64,000 nucleotides of DNA from Alphaproteobacteria bacterium (GCA_028281925.1 JANQIX010000001.1:1-64000), one strand, 5' to 3'; positions 7,770 to 17,572 are shown, numbered from the stretch's first letter. A program made the numbers and translations. Notes: a model not told the origin generated them from the sequence alone.

Positions 7770-8627
7770 CTAATGCGCCATCAGTACCGGCAGCTTCGCC
7801 GTGGTCAGCACGTGACGCGTCGCTCCACCGAACACAAGCTGGCGCATGCGCGCGTGGGTATAGGCGCCCTTGATCAGCAGGTCCGCGCCACGAGCCTGAG
7901 CCTCCGCCAGGATCGTCTCGCCATGGGATCGCCCCTGGGGCCGTACGGTCTCGGCCGTCGCAGGCACGCCGGCACGCAGCAGATGCTCCGCCAGCGCATC
8001 GCCCGGCGGGCCGGGGAACTCCCACCCCTCCACCGATAGCACGACCACCCGCTCCGCAGCCGCCAACAGTGGCATGCCGAGCGCCACGGTGCGCGCCGTC
8101 TCCGTGCTGTGGTTCCAGGCGATGACGATGGTCCGCCCCAGTTCGGCCGGCGCCCCTTGCGGCGCCACCAGCACGGGCCGGCCGCTTTCGAACAGCGCGG
8201 CCTCGATGGTCGCCTCGCCACCCACCAGATCGCCTTCGGCATAGCGCCCGATGACGATCAGGTCGAACAGCCGGCCGTACTCGCCCACCACCTGGTTCTC
8301 GCGGCCTTCCATCTCGCGCCAGTCGGCCGTGGCGCCCTCGGTGCTCTGCGTGCGTGTCAGCATGCGCAGATCATGGCGCTCGACAATGCCGATGAAACGC
8401 TCCCGCGCCTGATCGGCGACGCGCCGCCATTCCCGAGTCATCTCGGCGATCAACTCGGGGTTGACGGCGATGTTCCGGCCGCCGAAGTCGCGGCCATACA
8501 TGTGGAAAGCCGTGATCGCCATCATGCCTTCGACATAGCTGCCAAACTTCCTGGCAACGACGGCAGCGGTGGCAAAGGCACTTTCGGCAGCGTCTTCGTC
8601 ACGGAACGGCAGGAGGATCGTCCGCAT
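7770..8627 (-). CDS. Tandem universal stress protein (UspA family)
   Basis: This 285-residue protein consists of two Usp domains. The first covers about residues 1-140 (begins MRTILLPFRDEDAAESAFATA). The second covers about 150-285 (IVIAWNHSTETARTVALGMP) and ends with a nucleotide-binding loop, GAYTHARMRQLVFGG, just before the final strand. Alphaproteobacterial tandem Usps of this length are common and are linked to stress survival. GGAGGT lies just upstream of the ATG at 8627. It is monocistronic. Confidence 0.9.
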   Translation of the reverse strand: MRTILLPFRDEDAAESAFATAAVVARKFGSYVEGMMAITAFHMYGRDFGGRNIAVNPELIAEMTREWRRVADQARERFIGIVERHDLRMLTRTQSTEGATADWREMEGRENQVVGEYGRLFDLIVIGRYAEGDLVGGEATIEAALFESGRPVLVAPQGAPAELGRTIVIAWNHSTETARTVALGMPLLAAAERVVVLSVEGWEFPGPPGDALAEHLLRAGVPATAETVRPQGRSHGETILAEAQARGADLLIKGAYTHARMRQLVFGGATRHVLTTAKLPVLMAH

Positions 8628-8991
8628 GGTGACCTCCGGTTCAGTGGTTTATCAAACGCTTAAGTAAACTTCATTGTACCAGATCTCAGCCGCCGGGTCC
8701 ATGCAACCGCCCGCTTCGCGATGTGCGGGCTTCCGGCGCCCAGCCGGAACGCCACTAACAGGACACTCGTTTCTTTGCGCGGCTGAGCGGTCGCTGATGC
8801 CGCCAACAGCCAGCAAAACCAAGGCAACTGCCGGAGGCCAGCAAATACTTAGAATTCCACATATGCCGCAGATTCTTCCTACCTTTGGTGGTATCCGATT
8901 CTTAACAAATTTGAAGCAAAACTACGCTGACGAGTAGTCGCAGAGAGTCCTAAGCGCCATCGGAGAAGCGCTGAAAGAAGGGGTACGCCAG
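8628..8991. other. 364-bp divergent intergenic region
   Basis: No gene is seen. It separates the divergent usp and chemoreceptor genes and must hold both promoters. The part from about 8840 to 8935 is relatively AT-rich. GAAGGGG at 8976-8982 is the ribosome site of the chemoreceptor. Confidence 0.45.
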
Positions 8992-11646
8992 ATGCGGTTC
9001 GCTGATTTACCGACGAAGATCAAGATCCTTTTGGGCGCAGCACCGCCGCTTGTGCTGCTGGTGGTGCTGGGCGTCGTCTCAATTGTCATGCTCGGCAGCA
9101 TCCTGACCACAAGCCGCTGGGTCAGCCATACTCAGACCGTGCTGGGCGAGGCCAACGGCATCGTCGGGTCGGCCGTTGATATGGAAACCGGGATGCGGGG
9201 CTACCTGCTGGCCGGGCAGGAGCAGTTCCTGGACCCGTATCGGGGCGGTGAAGAGCTGGCCTATTCCGCCATCGCGTCGCTGCAGCAAACGGTCAGCGAC
9301 AATCCGGCCCAGGTGGAGCGCCTCGGCGAGGCTGAGAGTATTCTCCGCCAATGGCAGGCCCAAGTGGTCGAGCCGGCGATCGAGTTGCGGCGCCTGATCG
9401 GTGACGCAGAGACCATGAACGACATGGCCGACCTGGTCGGCGAACAGCGCGGCAAGGTCTATTTCGATCAGTTCCGCGATCAGATCGCGACGTTCATCGA
9501 GCGGGAGACGGTGCTGTTGGCCGAACGGCACGAGGCCTTCGAAGCCGCCGAGGCTGAGATCGGCGAGATCCTGGTGACGCTGCGGGAGACGGCGGGCTGG
9601 GTCGACCATACCCACGCAGTGTTGGCCGATGCCGCCGGGCTGCTGGCCCATGCGATCGACATGGAAACCGGAATGCGCGGCTTCCTGCTGGCCGGCGACG
9701 AGACCTTTCTTGAGCCCTTCAACAGCGGCCGGGACGCGTTCTTCGCCGAGATCGCGGCCCTGCAGGAAACGGTGAGCGACAATCCCGAACAGGTCGAACG
9801 TCTGCAGGGCATCGACGCGACCATGCAGGAATGGCTCGACCGGGTGGTCGAACCGGCCTTCGCCCTTCGCAGTGACGTGCTGCGCGATCGCCGGACCATG
9901 GACGATGTCGGCGCCTATGTCTCGCAGGGCCGAGGCAAGGAATACTTCGACGCCATGCGGGCGGAGATCGCCGCCTTCGTGGAGGTCGAAACCGCGCTGC
10001 TGGGCCAGCGTGAGCAGGCGGCGGCCGAGGCCGATGCCCGCGCCGATGCCTTGCTCGCGGTCATGGCCGAGAATGAGGCGTGGGTCACGCACACCTATGA
10101 GGTGATCGACCGAGCCAATGCGATCCTGTCCGCTGCAGTCGACATGGAAACCGGTATGCGCGGCTTCCTGCTGGCCGGCCAGGACGCCTTCCTGGAGCCC
10201 TACACGGGCGGCGGTGAGCGGTTCACGGTGCTGGTCGCCGAGCTGCGTGAGACCGTCGATGACAACCCGGCGCAGGTCGCGTTGCTTGACGAGATGTCGG
10301 TCACCATCGGGGAATGGCGCGAGCAGGTGGTCACCCCGATGATCGCTCTCAGGCGCGCCATCGGCGATGCGCAGACGATGGACGACATGGCCGACCTGGT
10401 GGGCGAGGAACGCGGCAAGGAGTTCTTCGATGATTTCCGGGCCGTCATGGCAGACTTTCAGGCCGAGGAGCAGGCGCTGATGGAGGTCCGCCAGGCCAGC
10501 AATGAGGAGACATCGGACACCGCCAACATGCTGGCCTGGGCGCTGATGGCCGCGGGTATTGGCGTCGGCGGCGGCCTGGCCTGGCTGATCGGCAACGGCA
10601 TCGCCCAGCCCATCGGCAGCATCACCAAGTCGATGGGCAACCTGGCCGGCGGCGACACGTCGACCCAGATCCCCGGTACGGGCCGCCGCGACGAGATCGG
10701 CGCCATGGCGGACGCTGTGCAGGTGTTCAAGGACAACATGATCAAGAACAACGAGATGGCCGCCGCTGCTGCGAAGGAGCAGGAGGCCCGCACCCGGCGC
10801 GCCGAGCGGGTGGATGAGCTGACGTCGTCGTTCGACACGGCGGTCTCCGCCACGATCGACACGCTGGCGTCTGCCGCCGGGCAGCTGCAGGCAACGGCGG
10901 AGTCCATGTCCGCGATCTCGGAGGAAACGAGCAGCCAGGCGACCACCGTCGCCAGCGCGTCGGAGCAGGCAACCGCCAATGTGGAGAACGTGGCCTCCGC
11001 CGCCAACGAGCTTGGCAGCTCCATCGACGAGATCAGCCAGCAGGTGCAGCGTCAGGCCGATATGGCCGAGCAGGCCGCCGATGCGGCGGAGACCAGCAAC
11101 AGCCAGGTGCAGAGCCTGGCCCAGCGGGCCGACAGCATCGGCGAGGTGGTCAGCCTGATCACCGGCATCGCCGAGCAGACCAACCTGCTGGCGCTGAACG
11201 CCACCATCGAGGCCGCACGCGCCGGCGATGCTGGCAAAGGCTTCGCCGTGGTGGCCAGCGAGGTGAAGTCGCTGGCCAACCAGACCGCCAAAGCGACGGA
11301 AGAGATTGCAGCGCAGATCAAATCGATCCAGGAGCAGACGGGCTCCACGGTCGACGCCATCGCCCTGATCAACGAGAAGATCGAGGCGATGAAGGAGGTG
11401 TCCGCCGCCGTGGCCTCTGCGATCGAGGAGCAGAACGCCGCGACGCAGGAAATCGGCCGCAACGCCCAAGAGGCGTCGGTCGGCACGCGTCAGGTGTCTG
11501 AGGCGATCACCGGCGTGACCCAGGCGGCCGCCGAAGCCGGCCAGGGCTCTACCGACGTCTTGGCCGCCGCACGCGAGCTGTCGCGGCAGTCGGAGTCCCT
11601 GTCGACGGAGGTGAGCACCTTCACCAGCGAAGTTCGCGCCGCCTGA
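8992..11646 (+). CDS. Methyl-accepting chemotaxis protein with three tandem CHASE3 domains
   Basis: This 884-residue receptor has an N-terminal membrane helix (about 15-36), three tandem CHASE3-type sensor units, a second membrane helix (about 513-533), a HAMP domain (534-586) and an MCP signalling domain whose hairpin tip is around 715-740 ([20 protein letters not shown]). Each sensor unit carries DMETGMRG (63-70, 223-230, 384-391), followed by FLLAG and, later, a RGK-FFD-like segment. Canonical CHASE3 receptors have one unit, so this periplasmic region is tripled. The ligand is unknown. The gene is single and followed by a terminator. A large antisense open frame here is a codon-bias artefact. 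Confidence 0.93.
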   Translation: MRFADLPTKIKILLGAAPPLVLLVVLGVVSIVMLGSILTTSRWVSHTQTVLGEANGIVGSAVDMETGMRGYLLAGQEQFLDPYRGGEELAYSAIASLQQTVSDNPAQVERLGEAESILRQWQAQVVEPAIELRRLIGDAETMNDMADLVGEQRGKVYFDQFRDQIATFIERETVLLAERHEAFEAAEAEIGEILVTLRETAGWVDHTHAVLADAAGLLAHAIDMETGMRGFLLAGDETFLEPFNSGRDAFFAEIAALQETVSDNPEQVERLQGIDATMQEWLDRVVEPAFALRSDVLRDRRTMDDVGAYVSQGRGKEYFDAMRAEIAAFVEVETALLGQREQAAAEADARADALLAVMAENEAWVTHTYEVIDRANAILSAAVDMETGMRGFLLAGQDAFLEPYTGGGERFTVLVAELRETVDDNPAQVALLDEMSVTIGEWREQVVTPMIALRRAIGDAQTMDDMADLVGEERGKEFFDDFRAVMADFQAEEQALMEVRQASNEETSDTANMLAWALMAAGIGVGGGLAWLIGNGIAQPIGSITKSMGNLAGGDTSTQIPGTGRRDEIGAMADAVQVFKDNMIKNNEMAAAAAKEQEARTRRAERVDELTSSFDTAVSATIDTLASAAGQLQATAESMSAISEETSSQATTVASASEQATANVENVASAANELGSSIDEISQQVQRQADMAEQAADAAETSNSQVQSLAQRADSIGEVVSLITGIAEQTNLLALNATIEAARAGDAGKGFAVVASEVKSLANQTAKATEEIAAQIKSIQEQTGSTVDAIALINEKIEAMKEVSAAVASAIEEQNAATQEIGRNAQEASVGTRQVSEAITGVTQAAAEAGQGSTDVLAAARELSRQSESLSTEVSTFTSEVRAA
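9100..10542 (+). repeat. Three in-frame ~480-bp tandem repeats encoding CHASE3 units
   Basis: The units are about residues 37-196, 197-356 and 357-517 of the chemoreceptor. Corresponding Trp residues at 43, 203 and 364 and DMETGMRG at 63, 223 and 384 give a period of 160-161 codons. Similarity is strong at the protein level but the DNA has diverged, so the duplications are not recent. Confidence 0.85.
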
Positions 11647-11660
11647 CGGACCACGCAACA

Positions 11661-11700
11661 AAGGCGCCCGGTTGCCCGACGGGGTGGCCGGGCGCTTTCC
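11661..11700 (+). terminator. Rho-independent terminator after the chemoreceptor
   Basis: GCGCCCGG (11664-11671) pairs with CCGGGCGC (11688-11695), flanked by AAA on the left and TTTCC on the right, 17 bp after the stop codon. Confidence 0.75.
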
Positions 11701-11866
11701 ATTTGCCCCCTGCCCTTCGGTCGCCCCGGCATTGGCTCGCCACCTGCAACAGAAGGGCATCGAAGCCGTAGACCGCGCCCGCTGCGACCGGTAGCGTTCC
11801 CGATCAGGCACTCCGCCTTACCTTTTCGTCCCCAGAAGATCCAAGACACGAACAGGAGAGAGCAGG

Positions 11867-13297
11867 ATGCAACGATGCGTGCCCGTGTTCGCCCTGCTGC
11901 TGGCGGCCGCCCTTTGCCTGCCCTCTCGCGCTGAAGCGGCGGAGATCATCCTCTACGACCTGTTCAACTTCCAGGGCCAGGCGGTGACGTTGACCGAGAG
12001 CGCGCCGGACCTGGACCAGTACGGCTTCGACAACGACCTGGAGTCGTTCCGCATCCTGTCGGGCACCTGGAGCATCCACCGCGACGACAACTTCCAGAAC
12101 GGCAACGGCCCGCCGCTGGTGCTGGGGCCCGGGCACTATCCCAACATCGAGGCGCTCGGCTTTCCGCAGGACCGCGCGTCATCGGTGCAGCTTGTACAGG
12201 ATACGCAGCCGCCGGCCGCGGAATGCCTGCCGCCCTATCAGACCGTGGGCCGCGACGGACGCTGCGTGTTCACCTGCGGCGAGGGCACGGTGGGCAACCC
12301 GGCCACCGGTGAATGCGTGTGCGCAAACCGCGGCCTCGTAGAAACCGGCGTTGACGACCAGGGCCGGCGCGTCTGCGGGCGGCGGGGGGCGGAGGTGCCT
12401 GAGCCCAGCCCGCCCGTCGTCCTCGAGCCGCCGACGGCGCCGATGCAGGCCTTCTGGGTCGACATGACCGATCTGCAGATCAACGACGGCGCCTATCAGA
12501 CTGACGACCGCGACGTGCGGCTGAGCGCGAACTTCACCGCATCGCCCAGCTTCGACCGGCTGTTTCTGGAATACCGGATCGTTGAGGGGCCGCTGGTCTA
12601 TGACGACGCCAGCAAGCTGCAATTGCTGAACGCGGTTCCGTGGACCGGCTTCATCAGCACCGACATCCACTATGGCAGGCAGGATTTCTCCATACCGTTC
12701 CAACTGAGCGCGGCAGCGGGCGACAAGGTCGTCTATTTCCAGCTTCGCGCGGTCGACCTGAGCCATACGTCGCCGCGCACCGCCTTCCTGTCGCCGGTCT
12801 ATCTCGACACCATCGTGCTGACGGCGGCCAGCACCAGCAACGTGGTGCACCAAGTGGCCGCGGCCGACGCCTTCGGTGTGGCCAAGGCCGCCGGCTTCAC
12901 CTTCGACATCCAGGTGCTGACCCAGGATACGACGCTGTGCGCGCTGCAGAGCGTGGGCACCCGCCTGGTCTTCAGCGTCCGCCACGGACTGCCGCGCGGG
13001 CCCGGCCAACTCGTTTTCCCCGGCCGCTGCGTGTTCAGCCTGTTCGGTGGGCGCGAACTAACGCCAGGCTGGTCGTTCGGCCAGCCGACCCCGATCTCAG
13101 CCTTCCAGTGCCCCTCAGGCTCCGCCGAACACATGAACGTACCGGACGAGGCCGTACCGCCCTACCGCGTCTCGGTGTTCGCCGACTTCAACGAAACCCG
13201 GCCGGGCCAGAACTGCTCCGCCCACCGCTGGGCGATGGAGACGGTGCTGCTGATCGGCCCCGCCGGCGCCGATTGGCGGTTGGCGTTTGGGCCTTAG
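11867..13297 (+). CDS. Secreted beta/gamma-crystallin-domain protein
   Basis: This 476-residue protein has a signal peptide (residues 1-25, cleavage near AEA). It continues with a beta/gamma-crystallin-like domain (about 26-112; IILYDLFNFQGQAVTL and the second motif around FRILSGTWSIHRDDNF), a short Cys-rich module (120-170, six or more Cys) and a long C-terminal region (190-476) of unknown family. Bacterial crystallin domains often bind calcium or stabilise extracellular proteins. The distinctive D/N-D-x-x-S/T-S calcium motif is only partly apparent (GFDNDLESF), so binding is uncertain. GGAGAG precedes the ATG. The gene stands alone. Confidence 0.75.
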   Translation: MQRCVPVFALLLAAALCLPSRAEAAEIILYDLFNFQGQAVTLTESAPDLDQYGFDNDLESFRILSGTWSIHRDDNFQNGNGPPLVLGPGHYPNIEALGFPQDRASSVQLVQDTQPPAAECLPPYQTVGRDGRCVFTCGEGTVGNPATGECVCANRGLVETGVDDQGRRVCGRRGAEVPEPSPPVVLEPPTAPMQAFWVDMTDLQINDGAYQTDDRDVRLSANFTASPSFDRLFLEYRIVEGPLVYDDASKLQLLNAVPWTGFISTDIHYGRQDFSIPFQLSAAAGDKVVYFQLRAVDLSHTSPRTAFLSPVYLDTIVLTAASTSNVVHQVAAADAFGVAKAAGFTFDIQVLTQDTTLCALQSVGTRLVFSVRHGLPRGPGQLVFPGRCVFSLFGGRELTPGWSFGQPTPISAFQCPSGSAEHMNVPDEAVPPYRVSVFADFNETRPGQNCSAHRWAMETVLLIGPAGADWRLAFGP

Positions 13298-13528
13298 TGA
13301 CCTTGAGCGTCGCACGGGGGCGGTGATGATCCCCAGGCTGGATGAAGAACGCATCGGCGCATGCTCACGCCAACACAAAGAGTCACATCCATCGGGTTTT
13401 GCGCAGCCAGTCCATTTTTCAGAATGTTGCAAACTGAGGTCCTACCCCCAATTCGAGCTACTTGTCCCCGACAGCGTCAAATCTTAGATCGTCGCACCAG
13501 CTATCGTGAGCTAAATAGTGTTCGACCA

Positions 13529-14062
13529 TTAAGTCATTACGGCGCAGGAAACGGCGCGCCCTAACGTCCTACGCAATGACTGAGGCAACATCTCTGCTGA
13601 CGCCCTCAGCAAATCCGCGTTGTCAAAGAGAACCAAAAACGGACCAAACGGCCTGGCCGAACTACTCACAATCCTGCTGACCATATCACTCCAAGAGGCA
13701 GGATTCGCATCGACCGACCGATAAGTCGCGAGGCCGAGCCGACCGAAAAGATCTACGTACTCCGCGCCGAGATTGTCGAAAAATCTGAATGCATAGCTTC
13801 GACTTCCGCCAAGCATATCGAGCCTTGGTGTTGCACGGGCATCAATAATCCATTTCGGCCCCATCGAGCGTAAAAGACTAACAAATCTATCAACACCAAT
13901 TCCGTTAACGTCTAAAAAAAAAGCTGTGAACGGATCAGGATATGGAAGGGCCAGCTGCTGATTCCTGTCTCCACTCCTCGAATTAAGATTCCTCGTCGTA
14001 GATCGTGCCGAGTCTGCTTCATCTACGAGACGTAGATAGGGGGCGCTGTGGTCTCGATTCAC
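13529..14062 (-). CDS. DUF488-like protein, partner of the anti-phage deaminase
   Basis: This 177-residue protein has a basic, disordered N-terminus (1-40) followed by a domain with the DUF488-like pattern: a helix before WIIDARATPRLDMLGG (about 89-104), then FRFFDNLGAEYVDLFGRLGL and a later strand FLVLFDNADLL. In DUF488 proteins the conserved D-x-R-x-x-P follows a strand in the same way. The match is by eye and moderate. Its start overlaps the stop of the upstream deaminase gene by 4 bp (ATGA), so the two are translationally coupled. Base composition is lower in GC than the flanks. It could be an effector, a regulator or a deaminase cofactor. Confidence 0.6.
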   Translation of the reverse strand: MNRDHSAPYLRLVDEADSARSTTRNLNSRSGDRNQQLALPYPDPFTAFFLDVNGIGVDRFVSLLRSMGPKWIIDARATPRLDMLGGSRSYAFRFFDNLGAEYVDLFGRLGLATYRSVDANPASWSDMVSRIVSSSARPFGPFLVLFDNADLLRASAEMLPQSLRRTLGRAVSCAVMT

Positions 14063-15711
14063 CCGCTTGCCTCCTCCGTGGACGCTGCCAAATTCGCCTC
14101 CACCTGCGCGTAGCTAACCCGCAACGCCTCCGGTGATGCCATACCCTCAGGCGGCCCAAAGGACTCAAGCATGTCTCCAGACATATTGTCCTTCAATTCG
14201 CGATCTTTGTAAAACGCCCGGCGATAAATTCGGGGCGCAACGCCCGTGAAAGGCCGAAACAAAACCTGTGGAGACACCGCCATATCCTTGATTTCGTTCG
14301 ATTTAATCAGGCTCGGTGGAGTCCATCCCTCTCTCGTCGTCGTTATTGCGTCACCATGCAGCGGCAGCGCCCGACTTTTCAGATAGGGCTCAATAAACTG
14401 CACTTCGTCAACACCAGCGGCAACGATGTGTCGAGCGCAACTGTGACATGGGAAAGTGGTCACAAACAGTCGGGTCCCAACTGGCGATATGCCTTGCCGC
14501 CCAGCTGAAAGAAGTGCCTCCATCTCCGCATGCACAGCTCGGCTAAACTCGATCAACTGGCCAATACGGGTCTTACGAATTTTTTTCCTCATACTTCCTT
14601 TGTCCGATGAATTTCTAAGCTCGTCAATACGATCCATAAGTTCATCAATTATGTGATTCTGCTCTCTTGTATTTCGACAAAATCTTCCATGCACTATACA
14701 CCTATGATCATGATCCGGAATTGGGTCCGTATCTGAGAAGTCAATAAAAACACTTCCATGGAGGCCCCCACCCGCTTTAGGCACCTCATTAGTTCCTGTT
14801 GCTACGATATTGCCCTGACGGTCCATCAGGGCTGCACCCACTTGGCGGGACAAGCAGGCGCTTCGCATTCTAGCCCCGTAGGCGTGAAACATGGCTGTCT
14901 CGTTTGGACGCGGGCGGACTACCCGTGAATGCTCGAGTATATCTACAAGGCGTCCGAGCTCCTCCATTACGGTCCAAACGGGATTTGATTTCCTTTGACC
15001 GCCCGGAAGATCAATGAATCTCTTGGCCGTATTGTCGATGAAAAAATCCGCGAGATGGAAGGTGTCGGCAACATGCTGACCATGTTTTTCATCTGCGTGC
15101 TCGTCGCGCTCCATCAGCTGCTTTATTTTCATCTTTCCAGCATCGCTGTATTTATCTTGCAAACGAGCCGAACGTATCTCCTCCTCACATACTATTCCAA
15201 CGAGGCAGAAAGCTTCCTGATAAACACTTCTTAGAAGTGCTACTTCAGCAGGATTCCGAAGAGAATCTAAAATGAACGCGCGACGTGTGTCATCAGGACT
15301 CACCGGCTTGCCCCTTTCAAGCGGCTCGCCCTTCTGTTGTGCGCGAAGCATTCGGATCTGCTCAATGAGACGCAATGCTACTGCTGCATTGTCCTTCGTT
15401 GCAAGCCGCATCGCGTCCCCTGCATTCTGAAGCGCTATAGTTTGGTCCATTTTTGGACTTTCCGGAATTGATCTTCCGTGTTTTTCTTCCCATTCTTCGA
15501 TCACGTCGCGCGCCTTTATTACCTCTGTCCTGTATCCTGCCTTATCCAGAAAATCCTTAAGCGCGTTGGCAACTTCGCTAGTCCCCGATCCAACCGGACC
15601 CACCACAGAGAATACCAACTCCTTCGAAGCCAAACCGCGCACAAGCGTGCGTGAGTCCGTCGACGATTGATGGGAATCAGAATTCTGTAGAGATAAAGCT
15701 GTTTCCGACAT
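14059..15711 (-). CDS. avcD: AvcD-like anti-phage dCTP deaminase (P-loop kinase + deaminase fusion)
   Basis: This 550-residue protein joins an N-terminal P-loop nucleotide-kinase-like domain (GPVGSGTS, residues 38-45; GQHVADTFHLADFFIDN, about 211-227) to a C-terminal zinc deoxycytidylate deaminase domain with HAE (394-396) and PCHSC (421-425). This layout is that of the AvcD/DCD phage-defence enzymes, which deaminate dCTP/dCMP and drain the dC pool during infection. It heads a two-gene operon with the DUF488-like gene. Its DNA is visibly poorer in GC than the neighbours, consistent with transfer. Family members are controlled by an upstream inhibitory RNA (AvcI), and a 262-bp non-coding space lies upstream. 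Confidence 0.88.
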   Translation of the reverse strand: MSETALSLQNSDSHQSSTDSRTLVRGLASKELVFSVVGPVGSGTSEVANALKDFLDKAGYRTEVIKARDVIEEWEEKHGRSIPESPKMDQTIALQNAGDAMRLATKDNAAVALRLIEQIRMLRAQQKGEPLERGKPVSPDDTRRAFILDSLRNPAEVALLRSVYQEAFCLVGIVCEEEIRSARLQDKYSDAGKMKIKQLMERDEHADEKHGQHVADTFHLADFFIDNTAKRFIDLPGGQRKSNPVWTVMEELGRLVDILEHSRVVRPRPNETAMFHAYGARMRSACLSRQVGAALMDRQGNIVATGTNEVPKAGGGLHGSVFIDFSDTDPIPDHDHRCIVHGRFCRNTREQNHIIDELMDRIDELRNSSDKGSMRKKIRKTRIGQLIEFSRAVHAEMEALLSAGRQGISPVGTRLFVTTFPCHSCARHIVAAGVDEVQFIEPYLKSRALPLHGDAITTTREGWTPPSLIKSNEIKDMAVSPQVLFRPFTGVAPRIYRRAFYKDRELKDNMSGDMLESFGPPEGMASPEALRVSYAQVEANLAASTEEASG

Positions 15712-15973
15712 TGCTCTATTTATCCATACATAGGAACTTTAGTGGTTTCACTCTGGAAGACTATAATTTGGCAATCTGTATGATGATCGCATTCCCACTG
15801 GCGGCCGCCCGATAGCGAAGATCGATCTGTGAGATCACTGTCCGCCATCCACGTAAGCCGTACTCGGAAAACATAATATTCAAATATTATCCCGCAGCGC
15901 AAGCAACCGAAGGCTGCTCAGCCTTGTCGTAATACCACGGAAATTTGTTGGAACTCAGTTACAGGCAATCCCC
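15712..15973 (-). promoter_or_regulatory. Upstream region of the avcD operon with AT-rich dyad; candidate for an AvcI-like RNA
   Basis: This 262-bp space holds no convincing gene. An inverted repeat, ATAATAT-TCAA-ATATTAT (15873-15890), lies about 160 bp upstream of the avcD start and could be an operator or a -10 region for leftward transcription. A small hairpin, AAGGC-TGCTCA-GCCTT, near 15911-15926 is a candidate terminator for ppsR. Whether an inhibitory RNA is transcribed here cannot be decided from sequence alone. Confidence 0.4.
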
Positions 15974-16795
15974 CTACCCCGCCGCCTCCCGATGCCTTTG
16001 CAGCAGCTCCATGATCATCGTCGCAGTCTGGTCGATCGAGCGCGAGGTGACGTCGATCATGGGCCAGCCGCGGGAGACAATCATGCGGCGGACTTCCTTC
16101 ACCTCTTCGGTAACCGCGTCGATGTCGGAATAGTCGAGACCGCCGCCGCCCTTGGGCACGTCGAAGCGCTTGCGGCGGATCTCGGCGAGCTGGCGCGGGG
16201 CCACGGTCAGGCCCACCTTCAGGGGCTTCTTGGCGTTCACCACCGCGGCGGGCAGGGCCATGCCGGCGACCAGCGAGACGTTCGCCGCCTTGATGCCGCG
16301 ATGGGCGAGGTACATGCAGGTCGGCGTCTTGGTCACGCGTGAGGCGCCCAACAGCACCACATCGGCCGTCTCAAGATCCTGCTGGCCGATGCCGTCGTCG
16401 TGGCCGAGCGTGTAACGCATGGCGTCGAGCCGGCGCTTGAAGGCCTGGTCCATCACCACGCGGGGGCTCGCGTCCTCCCGCAACCCGGCACCGAAATGGG
16501 TGGCAATCGCGCTCAAGAACGGCTCGAACAGGTACATGCACGGGATGTCCAGGCGGCGGCACCCCTCCTCCAGCATCTCGCGATGGGTGGGATCGATCAG
16601 GGTGTGCAGCACGAAGCCGCGTTTGTCCTCAACGCCGGTCAGCACCTCGTCGACGTTCTTGCGCTTGCGGACCATCTGCCAGAAATGGCGGGTGGTCGTG
16701 ACGTCGTCGAGCTGGGCCACCATGGTGCGCGCCATGGCCTCGACCACCTCGCCGGAGGCCGGAGAGACCAGATGCAGGACAAGCGTCGTACTCAT
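15974..16795 (-). CDS. ppsR: PEP synthase / pyruvate phosphate dikinase regulatory protein (kinase/pyrophosphorylase)
   Basis: This 273-residue protein is a bifunctional Ser/Thr kinase and Pi-dependent phosphorylase (DUF299/PDRP family) that inactivates and reactivates PEP synthase or PPDK by ADP-dependent phosphorylation. It carries the family P-loop-like motif GASRVTKTPTCMYLA (about residues 152-166) and the conserved C-terminal RRMIVSRGWPMIDVTSRSI (about 240-258). Length is normal. It is transcribed in the same direction as the downstream avcD island but separated from it by 262 bp. In many alphaproteobacteria it neighbours maf; here maf is 13 kb away. Confidence 0.93.
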   Translation of the reverse strand: MSTTLVLHLVSPASGEVVEAMARTMVAQLDDVTTTRHFWQMVRKRKNVDEVLTGVEDKRGFVLHTLIDPTHREMLEEGCRRLDIPCMYLFEPFLSAIATHFGAGLREDASPRVVMDQAFKRRLDAMRYTLGHDDGIGQQDLETADVVLLGASRVTKTPTCMYLAHRGIKAANVSLVAGMALPAAVVNAKKPLKVGLTVAPRQLAEIRRKRFDVPKGGGGLDYSDIDAVTEEVKEVRRMIVSRGWPMIDVTSRSIDQTATMIMELLQRHREAAG

Positions 16796-16816
16796 GACCG
16801 GGCCTAACGTGCACCC

Positions 16817-17572
16817 CTATTTGTGATAGCCGCCATCCAGCCGCAGCACGGTGCCGTTGATCATCGTATTCTTGATGACATGGGCGACCAGCATGGCGAA
16901 TTCCGCCGGGTCGCCGAAACGCTGCGGGAAGGGGACTGAGCGGGCGATGCGCGGGTCCAGGTCCTGCTCCATCTTGAACAGGGTGGGCGTGCTGAACAGG
17001 CCGGGCGCGATGCCGACCACGCGGATGCCCAGCGAGCCCAGCTCGCGCGCCGCCGGCAGCATCATGCTGGCCAAGCCGCCCTTCGAGGCCGCATAGGCCG
17101 CCTCGCCCACCTGCCCCTCATAGGCCGAGACCGAGGCGGTGGAGATGATCACCCCGCGCTCCCCATCCCGGCCCGGGGTCAGGCCGGCCATGTCGGCGGC
17201 CACAAGGCGCATCATGTTGAAGGCGCTGATCAGGTTCACTTCGACCAGATAGCGGAAGTCTTCCAGCGGCATGGGCTGGCCGTCGGCATCGACGATGCGC
17301 TGCGGCCGGGCCTGTCCGACGCAGTTGATCAGCACACGCGCGGGGCCGTTGGCCTCTTTGGCCTTAGCGATCGCGGCCTCCGCGGCCGGGGCGTCAGCGA
17401 CGTCACAGGGGATGGCGAGCGCCCCAATCTCCGCCGCCAGAGTCTCAACGCCCGCCTGGTCGATATCGATCGCCGCTACCTTCGCACCGGCCTCGGCCAG
17501 GTGCCGCGCGGTCTCCGCCCCCAAACCGGAAGCGGCGCCCGTCACCACCGCCGCACAATCCCACAGATCCAT
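16817..17572 (-). CDS. Short-chain dehydrogenase/reductase (3-hydroxyacyl-CoA dehydrogenase type 2-like)
   Basis: This 251-residue Rossmann enzyme has the cofactor loop TGAASGLG (about 11-18), an acidic residue after the second strand (AAIDID) that indicates NAD(H), a catalytic Ser (STASVSAYEGQ) and YAASK. The sequence resembles type-2 hydroxyacyl-CoA dehydrogenases, including a catalytic-site tail RFGDPAEFAMLVAHVIKN. An overlapping GTG two codons upstream (17578) is an alternative start. It lies upstream of ppsR (21 bp) and may be co-transcribed with it. The substrate is inferred from overall similarity only. Confidence 0.85.
   Translation of the reverse strand: MDLWDCAAVVTGAASGLGAETARHLAEAGAKVAAIDIDQAGVETLAAEIGALAIPCDVADAPAAEAAIAKAKEANGPARVLINCVGQARPQRIVDADGQPMPLEDFRYLVEVNLISAFNMMRLVAADMAGLTPGRDGERGVIISTASVSAYEGQVGEAAYAASKGGLASMMLPAARELGSLGIRVVGIAPGLFSTPTLFKMEQDLDPRIARSVPFPQRFGDPAEFAMLVAHVIKNTMINGTVLRLDGGYHK

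Noticed and set aside
9079-11811. A 910-codon open frame antisense to the chemoreceptor
   Set aside because: It mirrors the strong GC codon bias of the real gene, has no recognisable domain, and the plus-strand protein has complete MCP motifs.
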